Of a stretch of DNA of 5,907 bases, positions 1 to 5,584 are shown piece by piece. The first letter of the stretch is position 1; each line of letters starts with the position of its first letter. This DNA is from an uncultured Gemmatimonadota bacterium (GTDB lineage: Bacteria; Gemmatimonadota; Gemmatimonadetes; Gemmatimonadales; GWC2-71-9), in contig CAMLHU010000143.1 of the NCBI GenBank assembly GCA_946479825.1, positions 1 through 5,907 on the forward strand, given 5' to 3'. A program made the position numbers and the translations under genes. A model generated the notes under the pieces. The model saw only the letters and a list, made by a program, of their open reading frames with translations. It did not search any database and was not told where the DNA came from.

Positions 1-300
1 GGGTGTGCGGCACGCCGAGGGAGGGAGGAGCGATGCCGGCTGCTCGACGCTGGCGCCCAGCTCGGGCACGTCCAGCGCGACGACGTCCGCGGTCAGCATC
101 ACGCTCGCCGGGGCCGCGCAGAGCGGCATATCGGCGCACCCGCCCGGGGCCGACGGCGTGGCGACGACCGAGGCCGGGCCCGGTGGTGCGGACTGATGGC
201 ACTGCTCCGCCCCGTGATGCATCGGCGCGCAGAGCGCCGGCACGGCGATCTGCTGAGCCTGGACCAGCAGGAGGAGGAGGGCGGCCACCCGGGCGAGCAT
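1..300 (-). CDS. Small exported Cys/His-containing protein, 3' end missing
   Basis: This reading frame starts at an ATG at 300 and stays open for 100 codons to the window edge, so the C-terminus is missing. The N-terminus (MLARVAALLLLLVQAQQIAV) has one Arg followed by a run of Leu and then small or polar residues. This is a typical Sec signal peptide, with cleavage likely near residues 16-25. The mature part is low-complexity and rich in Ala and Pro, with scattered Cys (24, 34, 55, 61 and 98) and a His/Met patch, PMHHGAEQCHQ, at about 26-36. That composition suits a periplasmic or secreted metal-binding or disulfide-bonded protein, but I recognise no family. It starts 10 bp after the stop of the Ig-like gene on the same strand, so the two are probably co-transcribed. 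No clear Shine-Dalgarno precedes the ATG, so translation may depend on ribosomes from the upstream gene. The coding call rests on the signal peptide, the spacing and the open frame; the function is unknown. Confidence 0.62.
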   Translation of the reverse strand, partial: MLARVAALLLLLVQAQQIAVPALCAPMHHGAEQCHQSAPPGPASVVATPSAPGGCADMPLCAAPASVMLTADVVALDVPELGASVEQPASLLPPSACRTP

Positions 301-310
301 GAGGCGCAAC

Positions 311-850
311 TTAGGCGGTGGTGAAGGTGAATGCAATTCCGAATTCGCCGCCGGGGCCGGACCAGCCCGCACCGATCTCCTGCGGGCCCATCCCGCCCCC
401 GCCCATCATCGAGTCTCCGCGCATCATGGCCGGGGTCGCCCACTCTCCGCCCATGCCCGGGCCGTGGGCCCCCAGGTCCACGGATCCGCCTGTCGCATCA
501 CGCATCCCCCCGCCAAGGTGCAGGGTGAAGGTGGCGCCGGACGTCAGGCTCGAGTCGGGGATGAGCGTGAGGGTCGTCGAATCCACCGACCATTCGACGG
601 CGCAGGGAACGAGCGGACCGGTGACGTCGCCCCGATGCAGCGTCGCATACGCCGCCATGGCCGGCGACATCGCACGATCGAACCGCAGGGTGATCCTGGC
701 CTCGGTGGCGACGCCGGTGGCTGCGCCGCGTGGACTCACGGCGGTGAGGGCCGATGACGCCACGGATACGCCGGTCTCCGAGGTGGCGCACACGGCCATT
801 CCGCCTGCGCCCAACGCCAGCGCTAGCGGTCTCAGGGGCAGCAGCGTCAT
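311..850 (-). CDS. Exported protein with one bacterial Ig-like (SbsA/Big_5-type) domain and Met-rich tail
   Basis: A complete 179-residue protein with an ATG at 850 and a TAA at 311-313. Residues 1-21 (Arg7, then an Ala/Leu/Gly-rich core) form a signal peptide. Cys21 follows Met-Ala-Val, a poor match to the lipobox, so lipoprotein status is uncertain. Residues about 40-125 read as one SbsA/Big_5-type Ig-like domain: the strand ARITLRFDRAMSP resembles the family's 'v.v.Fs.pm', then come EWSVDSTTLTLIPDSSLTSG ('W..d...lt..P...L..gt') and a final FTLHLGGGMRDATGG ('Y.v.v...~kD..G'). Residues 132-155 are rich in Met and Gly (MMRGDSMMGGGGMG), which could bind Cu(I), though this is only a guess. A beta-strand-like end (GIAFTFTTA) closes the protein. 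Such domains are usually found in larger cell-surface or envelope proteins; a stand-alone copy of this size most likely acts in the periplasm. The start is well supported by a strong ribosome binding site 8 nt upstream. Confidence 0.82.
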   Translation of the reverse strand: MTLLPLRPLALALGAGGMAVCATSETGVSVASSALTAVSPRGAATGVATEARITLRFDRAMSPAMAAYATLHRGDVTGPLVPCAVEWSVDSTTLTLIPDSSLTSGATFTLHLGGGMRDATGGSVDLGAHGPGMGGEWATPAMMRGDSMMGGGGMGPQEIGAGWSGPGGEFGIAFTFTTA

Positions 851-852
851 CG

Positions 853-870
853 GCAGGTCCTCCTACCTGC
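853..870 (-). promoter_or_regulatory. Hairpin presenting the Shine-Dalgarno in its loop
   Basis: The minus strand reads GCAGGT-AGGAGG-ACCTGC. The two 6-nt arms are perfect reverse complements and the 6-nt loop is exactly the Shine-Dalgarno core. The stem neither blocks the core by pairing nor reaches the start codon, so it could hold the site exposed, or could clash sterically with the 30S subunit. The structure is read directly from the sequence; a regulatory role is inferred. Confidence 0.55.
858..865 (-). promoter_or_regulatory. Strong Shine-Dalgarno of the Ig-like protein gene
   Basis: On the minus strand the sequence TAGGAGGA lies here. Its AGGAGG core (859-864) is 8 nt before the ATG at 850, nearly a perfect anti-16S match at good spacing, and it fixes the start. 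It is unusual because the AGGAGG core forms the entire loop of a perfect 6-bp hairpin (853-870). Confidence 0.85.
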
Positions 871-905
871 ACCGACCCGGCGCCTCGAGGCGCCACGGGT
901 CTGGT
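871..905 (-). promoter_or_regulatory. GC-rich leader stem-loop upstream of the Ig-like protein gene
   Basis: A 16-bp perfect palindrome (879-894, GGCGCC-TCGA-GGCGCC) is flanked by further matching arms. GACCC and GGGTC (897-901 with 874-878 on the minus strand) add five pairs beyond a 2-nt bulge at 895-896, and ACC/GGT (903-905 with 871-873) add three beyond a 1-nt bulge at 902. The result is a long, very stable stem with a 4-nt loop, directly upstream of the SD hairpin. There is no T-run after it, so it is not a classical intrinsic terminator. It may be an RNA-stabilising 5' cap structure or part of a regulatory leader. The location between candidate TSS and SD supports a leader role, but no known riboswitch class is recognised. 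Confidence 0.5.
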
Positions 906-915
906 GATGACGCAG

Positions 916-921
916 ATCATA
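916..921 (-). promoter_or_regulatory. Candidate -10 box (TATGAT) for the Ig-like and small exported protein genes
   Basis: The minus strand reads TATGAT, a 5/6 match to the sigma-70 -10 consensus in very GC-rich surroundings. It would place a transcript start near 909, just before the stem-loop at 871-905, giving a leader of about 59 nt. No good -35 hexamer is seen at 16-18 bp spacing; the best TTGACA-like match (TTCACC at 943-948) is 21 bp away. This is a weak-to-moderate promoter call. Confidence 0.4.
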
Positions 922-925
922 GCGG

Positions 926-940
926 CGGGTCCGTGACCCG
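926..940 (-). repeat. Perfect inverted repeat CGGGTC-ACG-GACCCG in the promoter region
   Basis: Two perfect 6-nt arms with a 3-nt loop lie between the end of the membrane-enzyme gene (977) and the candidate -10 box. It is a possible operator, or a hairpin on read-through RNA. No T-tract follows in either orientation, so it is a poor intrinsic terminator. Its arms recur at 874-879 and 896-901, so it can pair with the downstream leader stem in alternative ways. Confidence 0.45.
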
Positions 941-976
941 ACGGTGAACGCCCGATGAAGGCAACATCATCAGGGT

Positions 977-2824
977 TCAGCGCCGCAGGTAGTCGTCCGC
1001 GAAGACCTGCTCCAGCGCCTGACCGCGGCGAAGGTCGGTGCTGTCGCCCCGGCCGATGGTCTCGAGGATCCTGCGGCTGGTGTTGTCGAACATCACCCCG
1101 CCCTTCGGCGTCAGGAAGCCGAAGCCGTCGGCGTAGCCGTAGAACGCGAACGGATGGTAGTCCGGCGCCAGGAAGTCCTGGCCCCAGTGGTAGGCGGTGT
1201 CCGGCAGCCCGACCTGGTCGAGCAGCGTCCGCGCCAGGTCGGTCTGCGACGCGAGCGTGTGGATGACGGTGTCGTGCACCGCCAGGGCGCCGCCGAGCCA
1301 GAGCAGCGGGATGTGGAACGAGGTCGGATCGAAACGTTCCGTGGCCACGTCGAGCGTGGGGCGGATGTGGCCGTGGTCGCCCAGGATGATCACGACGGTG
1401 CTGTCCCACGCCGGCGACCGTCGGAGTTCGGCGATGAAGTCCCCCACGCTCCGGTCGGTGTAGTGGTGGGAGTTCATGAACTTGGCATCGTCGTCGCGGG
1501 CCGGGAACGCGGCGGGTCCGGGTACGTCGTACGGCTCGTGGCTCGAGAGCGTGAGCACGGTCAGGAAGAACGGTCGCCGGAGCGAGTCGGCGATGAGCCG
1601 GGCACGGTCGAGCACCACGTGGTCGTGGAAGCCCCAGGTGGTGCGGGGCAGGGTGTCATCGAACACCTCGATCCCGCTCACCTGCCGGAAGCCGGCCGAC
1701 AGCAGGTAGCCGCGGAAGTTGGCCCACTCGAGCTCGCCGCCGTACAGGAACCGGGTGTCGTAGCCGGCGGAATCGAGCGATTCGGCCAGGCCGGGCAATC
1801 CGGCGAGCTTGCGCGGCTCCTTGATGATCGAGCCGGTCGGCACCGACGGCCATCCGCTCAGGATCCCGGGGAGTCCCCGGTCGGTGCGGTTGCCGGTGGC
1901 GTAGAAGTCGTCGAACAGCACGCCCTGCCGCGCCAGCGAATCGAACGCCGGCACGACCCCGCTCCGGCCGCCGGTCGCGGCCGAGAGCTTGGCGGTGAAG
2001 CTCTCCCAGATGATGAGCACGACGTTCGGCCGGGCGATGCGCAGCAACGGGGCCGGCCGGGCGCGCCCGCCGCTCAGCAGCGAATCGACGATGCTGCGGG
2101 CGGTCGAGTCGGGCAGGAACACGTACGGGTTGGCCCGGACGTACTCCTTCCGGTAGATCGAATTGAAGAAGTTCCACCCGACGTTGAGCGCGGCCTGGTT
2201 GGCGAAGTCGTCGGTGGAGAAGTACACGCTGCTGTGGGTGAGCGGCGCGAGCTGGGTGCCGCCCCGGGCGGGGATCACCATCAGCCCGGCCAGGAGCACG
2301 GAGGTGGGGACCACGAGCAGTCCGCCGCGCTCCCAGTCGTCCGCCGCGGGGAGCACCCAGCGCCGGAACGCCCAGGTCCCGCCGGCCAGGAGCGCGGCGA
2401 AGATCGTCAGCAGCGGCACCACCGGCGACGAGGCCGTGGAGGCGAGCATCTCCTTCGGCCGGTTGATGTACATCAGCCAGGTGCTGTCGATCCGGAAGCC
2501 CCATTCCCGGAAGAGGCCGATGTCCCCCGCGGTGAGCCCCGCCACCAGCGCCAGCAGCGCCACGGTCCACCAGAGCACCACGGGCCGGAGCCAGCGCCAC
2601 GGCACATACGACGACAGCAGGACGCAGACGATCGGGATCGCGATGACGTGCGCGGCGGCGGCGGCGTCCATCCGGAGGCCGTGGACCACGATGCCGACGG
2701 TGGTGCCGAAGCCTGCGGCGGCGGCCTGCCGCCAGTACCACGCCAGGAAGATCAGCTTCCCGACCACGAAGAAGCCGACCCAGAAGACGAAATAGGCGAA
2801 CAGGAACTTCAGGCGATCCTTCAC
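977..2824 (-). CDS. LTA synthase family / phosphoglycerol-transferase-like membrane sulfatase-fold enzyme
   Basis: A 615-residue protein with the layout of the LtaS/OpgB (COG1368) family: an N-terminal membrane part, then an extracytoplasmic sulfatase-fold catalytic domain. About five hydrophobic segments are seen, near residues 5-30, 54-75, 80-100, 133-152 and 168-185. The catalytic part starts at PNVVLIIWES (266-275). Expected metal and catalytic residues are present: Glu274 (WES), the nucleophile Thr314 in GNRTDRG, His429 in SSHEPY, and Asp483-His484 in ILGDHGH. Members move phosphoglycerol or phosphoethanolamine from phospholipids to an acceptor such as lipoteichoic acid, periplasmic glucans or lipids. 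In a presumed diderm the acceptor is probably a glucan or glycolipid, which is inference. The GTG start at 2824 overlaps the stop of the repair-fusion gene by 4 bp (GTGA) and has AGGGAG 8 nt upstream. The frame is also open far upstream, inside the repair gene, but that extension has no family resemblance, so it is excluded. Confidence 0.9.
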   Translation of the reverse strand: MKDRLKFLFAYFVFWVGFFVVGKLIFLAWYWRQAAAAGFGTTVGIVVHGLRMDAAAAAHVIAIPIVCVLLSSYVPWRWLRPVVLWWTVALLALVAGLTAGDIGLFREWGFRIDSTWLMYINRPKEMLASTASSPVVPLLTIFAALLAGGTWAFRRWVLPAADDWERGGLLVVPTSVLLAGLMVIPARGGTQLAPLTHSSVYFSTDDFANQAALNVGWNFFNSIYRKEYVRANPYVFLPDSTARSIVDSLLSGGRARPAPLLRIARPNVVLIIWESFTAKLSAATGGRSGVVPAFDSLARQGVLFDDFYATGNRTDRGLPGILSGWPSVPTGSIIKEPRKLAGLPGLAESLDSAGYDTRFLYGGELEWANFRGYLLSAGFRQVSGIEVFDDTLPRTTWGFHDHVVLDRARLIADSLRRPFFLTVLTLSSHEPYDVPGPAAFPARDDDAKFMNSHHYTDRSVGDFIAELRRSPAWDSTVVIILGDHGHIRPTLDVATERFDPTSFHIPLLWLGGALAVHDTVIHTLASQTDLARTLLDQVGLPDTAYHWGQDFLAPDYHPFAFYGYADGFGFLTPKGGVMFDNTSRRILETIGRGDSTDLRRGQALEQVFADDYLRR

Positions 2825-4011
2825 GCGTGGCGCTCCCTGCGGGCGAGGTCCACGGCACGCCACATGTACCAGCTGGCCACCGAGCGAAAGGGCCGCCACC
2901 GCTCCCCCCACGCGGTCAGCTGCTCCCGCGTGACGGGGCGCCGGCGCCCGTAGGTGAGGTCGAAGCCCTGCCGCACGCCGAGGTCGTCCACCGGGAGGAC
3001 GTCGGGGCGGCCGAGGCGGAACATCAGCATCATCTCCACGGTCCAGCGGCCGATGCCCCAGATGGACGTGACCCGGTCCACGATCTCGTCGTCGCCCATC
3101 TTGGCGAGCGCGCGGAGGGGCGGGATCACGCCGTCCCGCGCCTTGGCGGCGAGGTCCTTGAGCGCCTTCGTCTTGGAGGCCGATAGCCCGGCGCTCCGGA
3201 GGCGCTGGTCGCTCAGCGCGAGGAGTTCGTCGGGCGTCGGGAAGTCGGGGGGCTCGTTGAGTGCCAGCACCCGCCCCAGGATGGTCTCGGCGGCCTTGCC
3301 GCTCAGCTGCTGGTAGACGATGGACCGGAAGAGCGCGTGGTACGGCTCGCCGAGCCGAGTGATGTCGAGCCGGAACGGTCCGGCGCGCCGCATCAGGTCG
3401 CCCAAGACCGGGTCGGCGGCGGCGAGGTGGCGTCGGGCCGCCGCGGGATCGAACTCGAGCCCGTCCGCACGGCGCGGCGGCGGCACCCTCGCCGGATAGA
3501 TCCGGACTCCCTCGAGCGCCAGGATCCGACGCTTGGTCTCGATGCCACCGTACGCTGAGAACCCGTGCAGCGCGCCGTTGGTGCCGAGCACGCGGTGGCA
3601 CGGGACGGCGAGGATGAACGGATTCTCGGCCATCGCGGCGCCGACCGCGCGGGCCGCGCCGGGCGCGCCGATCCGGGTGGCAAGCTCGCCGTAGGTCACG
3701 GTGCTGCCCGCCGGGACCCGCCGCGCCTCCGCATAGATGCGCCGGCGCGGTTCCGGGAGGTGGTCCATGGCGAGCGGGAGGGGGGTGAAATCCTGCAGCC
3801 GGCCGGCGAGGTGTCGCCGCACCCGGTCCGAGGCGTCCGCCACGAATGCCGGCGCCTTGCCCCGCAGCCGACGCGCCCCGGTCCCCGCCATCCGCGCCGC
3901 AGTCGCCGCGGCGTTCGCCTCGGCGAGCTGGATCCGGGTGATGCCTCGGTCATCCCACGCGATGCCCGACCGGCCGAACGGCGTGTCGAAGAGGGTGTAG
4001 TATTGGGGCAC
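2821..4011 (-). CDS. DNA alkylation repair fusion: O6-alkylguanine-DNA methyltransferase (Ogt/MGMT) + AlkA-like 3-methyladenine glycosylase
   Basis: A single uninterrupted 396-residue frame holds two repair enzymes. Residues 1-168 are an Ogt/MGMT protein: N-terminal subdomain, VPAGSTVTYGELA (99-111) with Tyr107, the arginine-finger region ARAVGAAM (120-127), Asn130, and the suicide-acceptor Cys138 in PCHRV. This domain removes O6-alkyl groups from guanine by taking them onto its Cys. A Pro/Arg-rich linker (about 170-185) leads to an HhH-GPD glycosylase of the AlkA type. It shows YQQLSGKAA (233-241), the helix-hairpin-helix IWGIGRWT (317-324), the catalytic Asp343 in VDDLGVRQ, and the family's C-terminal WRPFRSVASWYMWR motif (372-385). 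This part excises alkylated purines. Both catalytic sites look intact. The GTG start at 4011 is the only reasonable one, because an in-frame TGA lies shortly upstream (near 4034-4036). No Shine-Dalgarno is present. It overlaps the next gene by 4 bp. Ada-AlkA fusions are well known; an Ogt-AlkA form is less usual. Confidence 0.9.
   Translation of the reverse strand: MPQYYTLFDTPFGRSGIAWDDRGITRIQLAEANAAATAARMAGTGARRLRGKAPAFVADASDRVRRHLAGRLQDFTPLPLAMDHLPEPRRRIYAEARRVPAGSTVTYGELATRIGAPGAARAVGAAMAENPFILAVPCHRVLGTNGALHGFSAYGGIETKRRILALEGVRIYPARVPPPRRADGLEFDPAAARRHLAAADPVLGDLMRRAGPFRLDITRLGEPYHALFRSIVYQQLSGKAAETILGRVLALNEPPDFPTPDELLALSDQRLRSAGLSASKTKALKDLAAKARDGVIPPLRALAKMGDDEIVDRVTSIWGIGRWTVEMMLMFRLGRPDVLPVDDLGVRQGFDLTYGRRRPVTREQLTAWGERWRPFRSVASWYMWRAVDLARRERHA
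2833..2838 (-). promoter_or_regulatory. Shine-Dalgarno deciding the GTG start of the membrane enzyme
   Basis: The minus strand reads AGGGAG, 8 nt before the GTG at 2824 and inside the last codons of the preceding gene. Together with the GTGA stop/start overlap, it selects this start over the long upstream open extension and implies translational coupling. Confidence 0.65.
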
Positions 4012-4017
4012 GCGGGG

Positions 4018-4025
4018 AATATAGA
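4018..4025. promoter_or_regulatory. AT-rich core shared by candidate divergent promoters
   Basis: AATATAGA is the only AT-rich patch between the divergent genes. On the minus strand it gives TATATT (4023-4018), a -10-like hexamer exactly 6 nt before the GTG at 4011, which would make the repair-fusion mRNA leaderless. On the plus strand it gives TATAGA (4020-4025), which would start transcription near 4032, at the first heptamer repeat. No convincing -35 box is seen for either. Both calls are inference from position and composition. Confidence 0.4.
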
Positions 4026-4030
4026 ACGCT

Positions 4031-4155
4031 GTGGGTCATGGGTCTTGGGTCGTGGGTCATTGGGCCAGCGATCCGCCGCTCTCAAGGCGCGGCCCCTGAC
4101 CCACTCGGCCCACCCTTCACGACTCACGACCCACGACCCACGACTCACGACCCCC
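4031..4155. repeat. Heptamer repeat arrays in inverted orientation between divergent genes
   Basis: The left arm holds four consecutive 7-bp units at 4031-4058 (GTGGGTC, ATGGGTC, TTGGGTC, GTGGGTC), then a degenerate ATTGGGCC. The right side has an isolated GACCCAC (4098-4104) and GGCCCAC (4108-4114), then five units at 4121-4155 (GACTCAC, GACCCAC, GACCCAC, GACTCAC, GACCCCC). Right-hand units are reverse complements of the left-hand ones, so a transcript through here could fold into a long hairpin around the 4067-4097 core, with several registers because the units are interchangeable. The array ends one base before the ATG at 4157. It might act in transcript stability, translation initiation or protein binding; nothing in the sequence tells which. 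Confidence 0.75.
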
Positions 4156-4156
4156 C

Positions 4157-5584
4157 ATGGACCTCCCCACCTTCCGCACCCACGCGCATCGCCTGGCCGA
4201 CTGGATGGCCGATTACTTCGAGCACCTGGCTGAGCGGCCGGTGGTGCCGTCGCTCGCGCCCGGCGCGATCCGGCGGCAGTTCCCGCCCGCGGCGCCGGCC
4301 GCCGGCGAGCCGTTCGAGCGGGTGTTGGCCGACTTCGAACGGATCGTGATGCCGGGGATGGCGCACTGGCAGCACCCCGGCTGGTTCGGGTACTTCCCGG
4401 CCGACACGAGCCCCGCGTCGGTGCTGGCCGAGATGGTGACGGCGGCGATGGCGGCCAACTGCATGAGCTGGGCGACCTGCCCCGCCGGGACCGAGACCGA
4501 GCAGGCCATGATGGAATGGTTGCGGCAGCTCATCGGCCTGCCCGACACCTTCACCGGCGTGCTGCAGGACACCGCGTCGAGCGCGACCCTCGTGGCCGTC
4601 CTCTCGGCCCGCGAGCGCGCGACCGACTTCGCCTGGTCACGCCTGGGAGCGTCGGCGCCCGACGCGGCCCGGCTCACCGTGTACGCGTCAGCCGAGGCGC
4701 ACAGTTCCGTGGCCAAGGCCGTGCGGCTCGCGGGGCTCGGCGACGAGCGGCTGCGGCTCATCCCGACCGACGCGACCTACGCGATGCGCCCCGACGCGCT
4801 GGCGGCGGCGGTGGACGCCGACCGCGCCGCGGGGCTCCGGCCCGCCTGCGTCGTGGCGACGGTGGGGACGACGTCGTCCACCGCCATCGACCCGGTGCCG
4901 GCCATCGCGGAGGTCGCGCGCCGGCACGGGGCGTGGCTGCACGTGGACGCGGCGTATGCGGGGTCCGCGGCCGTCCTGCCGGAGATGCGCCACCTGCTGG
5001 ACGGCGTGGCGGCCGCGGACAGCTTCGTCTTCAACCCGCACAAGTGGCTGTTCACCAACTTCGACTGCTCGGCGTACTTCGTGCGCGACGTCGCCCACCT
5101 CACCCGCACCTGCGGCGCCTCGCCCGAGTACCTCCGCTCTGCCCAGGACGGCGCGGTCGTCAACTACCGCGACTGGGGGATCCCGCTCGGCCGGCGGTTC
5201 CGCGCACTCAAGCTGTGGTGGGTGCTGCGGGATTTCGGCGTCGAGGGGCTGCAGGCGAAGATCCGCGAGCACATCGCCCTGGCGCAGGAGTTCCGCGGCT
5301 GGGTCGAGGCGGCGCCGGACTTCGAGCCGCTGGCCCCCTCGCCGCTCGCGCTGGTGTGCTTCCGCCACCGGCCGGCGCGCCTGGCGCCGGACGATCCCGC
5401 CGTGGACGAGCACAACAAACGGCTGCTCGCCGCCATCAACGCCACCGGCCGGGCGCTCCTCACCCACACCACGCTGGGCGGGCGCTATGCGCTGCGATTG
5501 TCGGTCGGCTCGCTGGCGGTGACGCGGGAGTATGTGCGGGTGACGTGGGCGCTGATCCGGGAGTGCGCTGCTTCCGTGCACTAG
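4157..5584 (+). CDS. PLP-dependent group II decarboxylase, aromatic-L-amino-acid decarboxylase type
   Basis: A complete 475-residue cytosolic enzyme that matches the aromatic amino acid (DOPA/tryptophan/tyrosine) decarboxylase family along its whole length and at its usual size. Landmarks: N-terminal FRTHAHRLADWMADY; NCMSWATCPAGTETEQAMMEWL (101-122), the counterpart of the animal 'SWAASPACTELE' region; QDTASSATLVAVL (137-149); His182 in AEAHSSVAKA, which stacks on the cofactor; Asp264 in HVDAAYAGSA, which contacts the pyridine nitrogen; and the Schiff-base Lys296 in FNPHKW. Tyr325 in ASPEYL aligns with the catalytic-loop Tyr (Tyr332 in human DDC), which favours true decarboxylation over aldehyde synthesis. 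The product would be an amine from an aromatic amino acid; the exact substrate cannot be read. The start is fixed by family alignment, but no Shine-Dalgarno precedes it, because heptamer repeats fill the upstream region. The last codons and the TAG stop lie inside the first copy of a 140-bp tandem repeat. It is divergent from the repair gene and has no visible operon partner. Confidence 0.93.
   Translation: MDLPTFRTHAHRLADWMADYFEHLAERPVVPSLAPGAIRRQFPPAAPAAGEPFERVLADFERIVMPGMAHWQHPGWFGYFPADTSPASVLAEMVTAAMAANCMSWATCPAGTETEQAMMEWLRQLIGLPDTFTGVLQDTASSATLVAVLSARERATDFAWSRLGASAPDAARLTVYASAEAHSSVAKAVRLAGLGDERLRLIPTDATYAMRPDALAAAVDADRAAGLRPACVVATVGTTSSTAIDPVPAIAEVARRHGAWLHVDAAYAGSAAVLPEMRHLLDGVAAADSFVFNPHKWLFTNFDCSAYFVRDVAHLTRTCGASPEYLRSAQDGAVVNYRDWGIPLGRRFRALKLWWVLRDFGVEGLQAKIREHIALAQEFRGWVEAAPDFEPLAPSPLALVCFRHRPARLAPDDPAVDEHNKRLLAAINATGRALLTHTTLGGRYALRLSVGSLAVTREYVRVTWALIRECAASVH

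Noticed and set aside
788..850. Lipoprotein signal (lipobox) in the Ig-like protein
   Set aside because: The residues before Cys21 are Met-Ala-Val, which fit the lipobox poorly. An ordinary signal peptide is equally likely, so lipidation is not claimed.
871..940. Intrinsic terminator after the membrane-enzyme gene
   Set aside because: Hairpins are present but no T-run follows any of them on the minus strand.
1154..2953. Long plus-strand open frame (599 codons) antisense to the membrane enzyme
   Set aside because: The composition (Gly/Arg/Glu/Val/His, no structure) is that of a GC-rich antisense shadow. The minus strand carries a protein with intact catalytic motifs.
2825..3601. N-terminal extension of the membrane-enzyme frame, which is open on the minus strand up to 3601
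   Set aside because: It lies wholly inside the repair-fusion gene in another frame, is Arg/Pro-rich with no domain resemblance, and precedes a normal membrane-anchored start at the GTG at 2824 with its own Shine-Dalgarno.
4688..5581. Minus-strand open frame of 297 codons under the decarboxylase
   Set aside because: It is a low-complexity Arg/Val/Gly/His shadow of a clearly recognised gene.
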